Origin: Antitrichia curtipendula
Lineage: Eukaryota; Streptophyta; Bryopsida; Hypnales; Leucodontaceae
DNA length: 64,000 nt
Assembly: GCA_951230915.1 (NCBI GenBank)
Contig: OX579636.1
Span: 32,981,567 to 33,045,566, forward strand
Reading direction: 5' to 3'
A program made the translations under genes and the position numbers. Within the stretch, counting starts at the first letter, position 1. Every line of letters starts with the position of its first letter. The notes beneath the pieces are model-generated. The model saw only the letters and a list, made by a program, of their open reading frames with translations, did not search any database and had not been told where the DNA came from. This document shows positions 58,801-64,000 of the stretch, one piece after another.

Positions 58801-58958
58801 AACCTTGATTTATACCTCTTTCAAAAAATCGTTTCCATTATTTGGATTTGCCACCGCAAGATACTTATCAAAGTTTTTGGCATGAATGGTCTTCACAAAC
58901 TTGTCTGAGGCATTCTTCAGTGCTTCCCAAATGCTTGAAGCAGTTTTTTCTTGGAGTG
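55847..58958 (-). pseudogene. Multi-exon pseudogene with beta-class amino-methyltransferase motif order
   Basis: Seven exon-like blocks can be joined on the minus strand, most with good GT..AG borders: about 58958-58817, 58345-58130, 58038-about 57775, about 57660-56979, 56880-56538, 56383-56127 and 56031-55847. Phases agree across most junctions. The later part shows DLIIVDIPENLPVPG (placed like the catalytic DPPY motif IV), a strand HNNGALLLIYYDD, then ILDLILQFCKPGDIVPDC with a following SSINACLETRRYILALKDD. That resembles the PGDxVLDxxxGxG S-adenosylmethionine motif, so the motif order IV before I is that of beta-class DNA or RNA amino-methyltransferases. The N-terminal half is unfamiliar and contains a Lys/Glu-rich helix. 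Stops occur at 58018-58020, near 57120, in the DIPEN exon and at its end, and there is a frameshift in the sixth block; motif I has lost its glycines. It is a non-processed pseudogene. Confidence 0.65.
58440..58808. mobile_element. MITE with 9-bp duplication, inserted at a splice donor
   Basis: ATTTATACC is repeated exactly at 58431-58439 and 58809-58817. The 369-bp body has imperfect inverted ends (ATAGTTGTCTAGG.. and, reversed, CAAGGTTGTCTATCC..). It is rich in ACGT cores (TGACGTGA, CACGTCACG). An 8- or 9-bp duplication suits hAT or Mutator-type elements. The duplicated target contains the donor GT of the first exon block of the methyltransferase-like gene, so that intron was only about 93 bp before insertion. 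Confidence 0.75.
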
Positions 58959-58960
58959 GT

Positions 58961-60950
58961 TGTCACAACACGGAAACTCAATTTCCGTATAGATAGAGTA
59001 GAATAGATGTAATAGATTAGAAAATTTTCAAATTTGTGTTTAAGAAACGATGATTTTACTCCGGAAAGGCTTAAGTTTAGAATACGACTTCACCTGGAAA
59101 TATGCTTCCGATCCGATTACAGTACGGTACCCGGAAATGGACCGGAATGCCGCCACCTACGGTCTAGGGATCTGGCCTACAAGGCTAAGGGACGCGTCTT
59201 GGGAACGGAACCCTAATCCAGTTCTAATCCGAGAACTTTTGGCGGCGCAGTGGGTACTTAAGGGCCACCGCCACCCCATTGCTCTTCACTTCCGAGTTTC
59301 CTAAACTCCTTCACGCGTAGATAGCTGAGAGAAAGTGTGGTGAGAGTTTGTTTACGGATAGAGAGAGGTGAGGCCGGATTCAAGTGTAGCTTGTCAGATT
59401 CCAATGGCGGAAAGTAGTAACCCAAGATCCTCAAAGGTGTCGGTCATCTCTCGGATGGTCTGTCCGACCATACCGAGCAACCCAGCAATCCGTCAAGAGT
59501 TAGAAGAAGATCTCAGACGGATGGAATGTGTGGGATTTTTGGAGAGGCCGTGGAATCTGAAGAGCGACGAACTGATTCAGGAACTGATTGATGGAACGGC
59601 AAATCAGTATGAGTTGACCGTGAGAGGACAGAGGAAGGGGTAGACGAAGGCATCTGGACGGAGGTGTACCAATTCCGGAAGTTTGAGGATGGTCTGGCTT
59701 TAAGGGCGGATAAGTACGTGACGGATAAATTCCGGAATCCGCCTCACGCGAAGGAGGGATACGTGAATGCTGACTGCATCAACGAGAGGCATAGGCGGGT
59801 CCTGGAGTTCATGATCTCAATACTTTATCTGGAAAAGCCTAGCCGGGTCACAGTCACGGTGGCAAACACTATCTTTGGAGCCTTGGAGGAGAGAGTTGTG
59901 AACTGGGGGAGGGTAATTGGAGTAATCGTCACGAAGTTGGCGGACCACGTCACCAAGACCAAGTACAGCCCCATATGCCCGTACTTGTTCCACCTGTACC
60001 ACCACAGAGATGTGCTGACGCTGAATGAAATCCTCATCTACAACACCGGATGTGAGATCCTGAAATACGGAATTATGGATTGATGAATGAAATCCAAGAG
60101 GAGGTTTTAAAATCGGAAGAGGAAGAAAAGGAACCAGAAGAAGACCAACTCAAGCGGAGAAGAACCAAGAGGAAGTCGACGGATTCGGGTTCAAGGGAGA
60201 AGCAACCCGAGATAGATCTGGTGGAGCCAAACCTAGTTCCGATGAGGAGAGGCCATCCGGCCAGGAGTTCTTTGACGTCGGAGTCTAGTGGATGGGGCAG
60301 GCGCGACTCCTACACGAGAGGACAATCGGGTTCATCCGGGAGATTGCCGAAGAATTGAAGGTTCCACCCGAAGAAATTATGGACAAAATTAGACGGAGGC
60401 CGGATCCGGAAGTGATCCGCCAGAAGGATGAGCGGATCCAAAACTTAAAGAAGACCCAGGACGAGTTTCAAGCTCGGACCAATTGGGCGGAAGGGGAATG
60501 TTCCTTAGCGAGACGGAATGAGAAGGACGCCCTTCACATGGTCCGGAGCTTACGGTCGCACGTGACACAACCAGCTGACTTGGTAAATAAGGCGACTATG
60601 TACGATGTACAGTTGGTGACGGATGGGCACGTAACCGGGTCGAAGGTAGTCATGATCCTCATGGACTTCCAAACGAGGATAGAGATGGTTCTGAAGAAGA
60701 TGCAGTCATTGGTGGGTCGAGTTGATCCGGAATAGGCGATGAACTTCTCGTCTTTTCCGGATCTGTCCACTAACCTGTACCTTCAGACTCCACTCAAGCC
60801 GTTGAGTGAGAATTCCATCCGCTCACAGCCGGAGGGACTGGGGTCATTGCTGAAGCAGCATGAAGTTCTGCAAGGATGGCTGGCGCATCGAAGTCAAATT
60901 GCTGCGAAGATTCCGGTCTAAGAGTAGAGTCTTCCGACTGGGAGTTGCTA
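58961..60950 (+). mobile_element. Retroelement fragment with an accessory-type ORF
   Basis: TGTCACAACACGGAAACTC at 58961 looks like an LTR start. A plus-strand protein can be followed from ATG 59404 to a stop at about 60735 through at least three one-base shifts (near 59640, 60080 and 60290). Its first half contains RQELEEDLRRMECVGFL, RRVLEFMISILYLEKPSRV, VVNWGRVIGVIVTKLADHV and SPICPYLFHLYHHRDVLT; its second half is Glu/Lys-rich, then a coiled coil (ERIQNLKKTQDEFQA). This globular-then-coiled-coil plan resembles accessory ORFs 3-4 of the intact element at 45898-48631. Neither pol nor a second LTR was found. The GC content is higher than in the flanks. Confidence 0.55.
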
Positions 60951-61901
60951 TTTTGCATGCATAGAGATGCGAGCGGAGAGCGGTGAGCGTAGATTTGGGA
61001 GCGCAGAGCGTTTGAAGTTAGTTAATTTTTGGAACACGGGCGATAAAGTAAAAGTTATAGTACATTTTAAAGGTTGATACTCCTGGAATTTATAATAATG
61101 ATGGACCTATGACCGTGGAATAGGTTGCAGGAATATGGTATAGAATAGTTTATTTTGTCAATACACATACAATGAAGAAGACAAAAGTTGCAAGTATCGG
61201 TCACAAGGTCCTACTACCGTGGTGATAAGGGTTATAAGAGGTGAGGAGATATAATATGTGTGGTTCTGAATTGAAGCGAGAAGAAAAGCGGAAGGGAAGC
61301 CGAGTGGGAGTAAGGAGGTACTATTCAGGGGATTGTCAAAGTTAGGGAGAGTCCGTGATGGAGAATGGGCGCGGAGGAGTGAGGAAGAGTAGCTACCATG
61401 GTGAAAGAAGAACAGATTTTCTGACGGTTTAGGATATGTTTTGGATTCAGAAGGCAGAGGCAAATGCCTTAGAGTGCTGAGAGATGGTGGATTTAGGATT
61501 TAGGGTAGTTCGAGAAAGAATGAAGATGCAGGAAGAGGGATACATGAGTAGAAGTCAACGAGTAGACAACTACAGTTTAAGAAGTGAGACTGATGATGAA
61601 CAGTAGGATAGTTCTAAGATTTAGGATGTTATGAATTTACAAGATGAGTGGGAAATACTCCAGGAACTTCTGTAGGATTTAATTATGGAGCAAGTTGAAA
61701 ACAACAAAATGTGCATGCACAGACTATGGTGGTGGCCCTTCAAGTCTTACAACCTTTTGTTTAAAGTAGGGGGGGAGGATCACATTGTTGTATTGGGACT
61801 ATTCATGCTCACTATACACCATAGTGTTTTAGTAATAGAATTTGTAGAACCTGTTTTATCTCATTCCAGCTAAATCTAGGAGCAAGTATAAAGATATTTA
61901 C
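60951..61901. other. Non-coding stretch with a PPT-like motif
   Basis: No gene is recognised. 'aaagtagggggggagga' at about 61765-61782 resembles a polypurine tract and may be the 3' remnant of the retroelement starting at 58961. No LTR follows it that matches 58961. Confidence 0.35.
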
Positions 61902-62854
61902 CTCCGGATCTAATCCACAAACAATGACGAATATGTAGTACAGGTGCTTACAATACGTCCATGCTCCTCGCTTGCCAAGTGACTTTTGTGACATGTCTTT
62001 GAACGATGAGTAGTCGCAAACTGGGAATTGGCCAATCGTCAGCAAATAACTAGATGCCTAAGAAATATTTCTAGACTCTAATGTAACAATGCACTCAAGA
62101 GCTGGAGGAAGAACCATTAGAATACTGTAGATCTCCCCGATAATGGACAAAGTAGAAGCACAGTAGTTATGGTGCTTCGTTGTTGGAGCGACAGGGTTTT
62201 TTCTAATGTTCTTCCTATATCTCTTGGTGGGGTGATCTGAAGGGTTTGGAGGAAGAGGATAGTCGCTTAGGTTTATAGAAAAGCCTTCCGCAAAAAACTT
62301 CCGAGGGGATAGCTCGATGCGCTCCATAAGCTAGAATCCGGCATTTTCGAGAGTTAGAATCTCTTTCTTTGTCAAGTTTGTGCCCATTTTAACAGGCCAT
62401 ACATCAGGGACAATAGGTTTAGAAACCACCTCGTTCCATTGACACAACGATTGATGTCATCATTGTAGAAGAAAAATTGCATTTTTTCCAATCTGACCTT
62501 CTTGTAATTGTCCATCAAGTCGGTGTAAATTGGGGCAGCTGTACTCCGATTGTCTTGCACAATCCTTGCCACGCATTTCTTTTTGGTCCTGACTTGCAGA
62601 GCAAAGCAAGCTTTTGCAGACGTCCTCAAGAGGCTTGCAATATGCCATTGTCGCTCATTGCAAACAGTCTCTTGAACTGATTTGACATGCTTTGTCGGAG
62701 AGTGAGTCAATGGTGACTTTAGTCGGGGAGCAATGCCTATTCCTGGGCGAAGTTTGAATTCTGATTGTGGGTCCTAGGTAGTGAGATCAACAATCTCTCG
62801 GTTGAGCCGTTGGGCTTTTCGCCATGGGCGGGAGACACTGATCTTGTCAGGGTG
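61902..62854 (-). pseudogene. SWIM-type zinc-finger pseudogene
   Basis: A minus-strand frame starts at the LTR boundary (62854) with a basic segment (RPWRKAQRLNREIVDLTT, then a stop), continues with SVQETVCNERQWHIASLLRT and VRLEKMQFFFYNDDIN, shifts frame near 62440, passes a stop before MERIELSPRKFF, and reaches YSILMVLPPALECIVTLES. The last exon, 62045-61902, reads TIGQFPVCDYSSFKDM and GKRGAWTYCKHLYYIFVIVC and ends at a donor (GAG followed by GTAAATATC). C-D-Y .. C-K-H fits a SWIM finger (CxC..CxH) in which the second Cys has become Tyr. SWIM fingers occur in transposase-related and ubiquitin-ligase-related proteins. It may be the 5' part of the methyltransferase-like locus, on the same strand across the retroelement insertion. 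Confidence 0.6.
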
Positions 62855-62856
62855 GT

Positions 62857-64000
62857 TGTGAGCTCCCAATTTGTCACTTGGAACTCGTAGAATTATTTTT
62901 TTGGAAATTTGCAATTTAAAGTTAAGAAAGTATACAAAAAGCCATAAAAAGAGTGTAGAACCAAAATAGGGTTGTAACATATCCATTATAGTATTTGGTC
63001 TAGATTTGTGTTTAGACTTAGAATCCCACCAAACCGGACCCAAAAATAGGTAGGAAGAACGAAACGGTTAGATTTGGAGGATTCAAGTCACATAGGCCCA
63101 AAAGGGCTAAATCCTACCATGAAGGTGGCAATTCATGGCTAAGTCGGTCCAAGGGATCCACAACGAGGCCACTAGGTCGGATCCTAGAATTAGATTTAGA
63201 AATTTTTCAAACCCCGATTGTAAGCATGCATGAGCCACTGACGCAAGATTGGGGCCGTGGAGGAATCTACAGCCCAAGGATGGTGTCTCAGGGTAAATCC
63301 CATGCCAGGAGTCCAACAACAAAATCGCTTCGCCAAGATTCCTCTATCTGCAAAAGATTCCCGCACCATCGCTAATTCAAGGAGATGGCCAATTCATCTC
63401 CACTGACCAATTGTGCCAAGTACGGAAACGCACCTGCACATCTTTCATGTGACCTCCTGAGAGGTCATGTGAAAAATCCCGTCATCTTCCGACTTGCAGA
63501 AGAACCTTTTGCGGGTGGTCAATCCTAGTAACCTCCAACGGGAATTTCATGGAAATTACCCAGATTGCCAGAAAATCTCACTAAAAATTAGACTAGCTTG
63601 TTTTATGTTAATAATGCTCTGTGAAGTTTCACAACATTCCGATAGCAGCAAGTACCCGAACCGGCGAGATTCCTCGAGAATTAATCACGTGGCGGGGTCC
63701 CCGCCGCGTTGACCGGCATTCCGGGACCATATGATGGCGAAATAAAGTCAACCAAGAGTCTTTTCCGACTCCCTCACACCTACCGGAGACCCTAGGCTAT
63801 TTACATTTCTCAAAATAGAAGACCCCCAAGATCTAGGATTTTACCACGATTTAGTTTTTAAACTAAATTAGCCTACGATGGGTTTTTGTCCTCGATATGG
63901 GGGATAGAGGGGTTTCGGTCTAAACACGGCGATTTGGAGCCAATGGCGCAATCCGTTTGACGATTGGAGTAAATCTCCAAAAGTTAGGAGGTTGGTCCAG
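62857..64000 (+). mobile_element. Giant LTR, 5' part, cut by the window end
   Basis: It starts TGTGAGCTCCCAATTTGTCACTTGG, as the copy at 17109, and is closely similar to it through 64000, where the window stops. The left flank is GTGGT (62852-62856); the matching duplication would be outside the window. It inserted into the SWIM-type pseudogene. Confidence 0.9.

Noticed and set aside
61721..61740. GTGGT as a possible right-hand duplication for the element starting at 58961 (left flank GTGGT at 58956-58960)
   Set aside because: The preceding bases do not end in CA, no second LTR is present, and the same 5-mer also precedes 62857 by chance.
1..64000. tRNA, rRNA or CRISPR features
   Set aside because: No cloverleaf, rRNA-like stretch or regularly spaced identical repeats with unique spacers were recognised.

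Overview
The window is repeat-dominated nuclear DNA from a land plant. The evidence is an AT-rich background, plant-type Ty3/gypsy, LINE, CACTA and hAT elements, a tRNA-Asp-like primer binding site, and short plant-type introns in broken genes. The species cannot be fixed from the sequence; the dense nesting and several fragments of unfamiliar multi-exon genes suggest a repeat-rich, non-model plant. No intact host gene was found. Positions 1-67 are an assembly gap.

The centrepiece is one very young 17,049-bp Ty3/gypsy retrotransposon at 34023-51071. Its 2,409-bp LTRs show no difference by eye, run TG..CA, and are flanked by a perfect GTACT duplication. A PBS lies 3 nt after the 5' LTR. The internal part carries six open frames: a 185-aa CCHC protein, a 164-aa protein, an 841-aa Gag with four zinc knuckles, a 1,229-aa Pol (protease, RT, RNase H, integrase with DD35E and GPY/F), and two overlapping frames (about 357 and 558 aa) of unfamiliar coiled-coil and globular type. 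A 12-nt purine-rich motif (TAAGTAGGGGGC) occurs both just after pol and just before the 3' LTR, so the last two frames lie between two PPT-like sites. This is the best candidate here for something undescribed.

68-14350: small DNA transposons and a decayed kinase gene. There are TTAA-bounded elements with CCC.. inverted repeats (piggyBac-like: 2688-3614, 4680-5590, 10659-11634, plus a partial copy at 1375), a 5'-truncated LINE with a hairpin end (4094-4666), a non-autonomous CACTA element (5746-7024), and a protein-kinase pseudogene on the minus strand (12144-13483).

14350-26440: a three-level nest. A TTAA-type element is split by a minus-strand solo LTR (14944-22551, duplication TCAAC), which is itself split by a 4,016-bp plus-strand solo LTR of the same family (17109-21124, duplication GGGGT). 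An hAT-type element (23097-23845) and further copies of the giant LTR (24823-26436) follow. The same family closes the window (62857-64000).

26440-34022 and 51072-62856: decayed genes and retroelement debris. An unrecognised pseudogene lies at 29536-31040, and others at 32640-33550, 51085-51840 and 53781-54373. A multi-exon minus-strand pseudogene (55847-58958) has motifs in the order of a beta-class amino-methyltransferase. A SWIM-type zinc-finger pseudogene (61902-62854) may be the 5' part of that same locus, separated from it by an inserted retroelement fragment (58961-about 60950).
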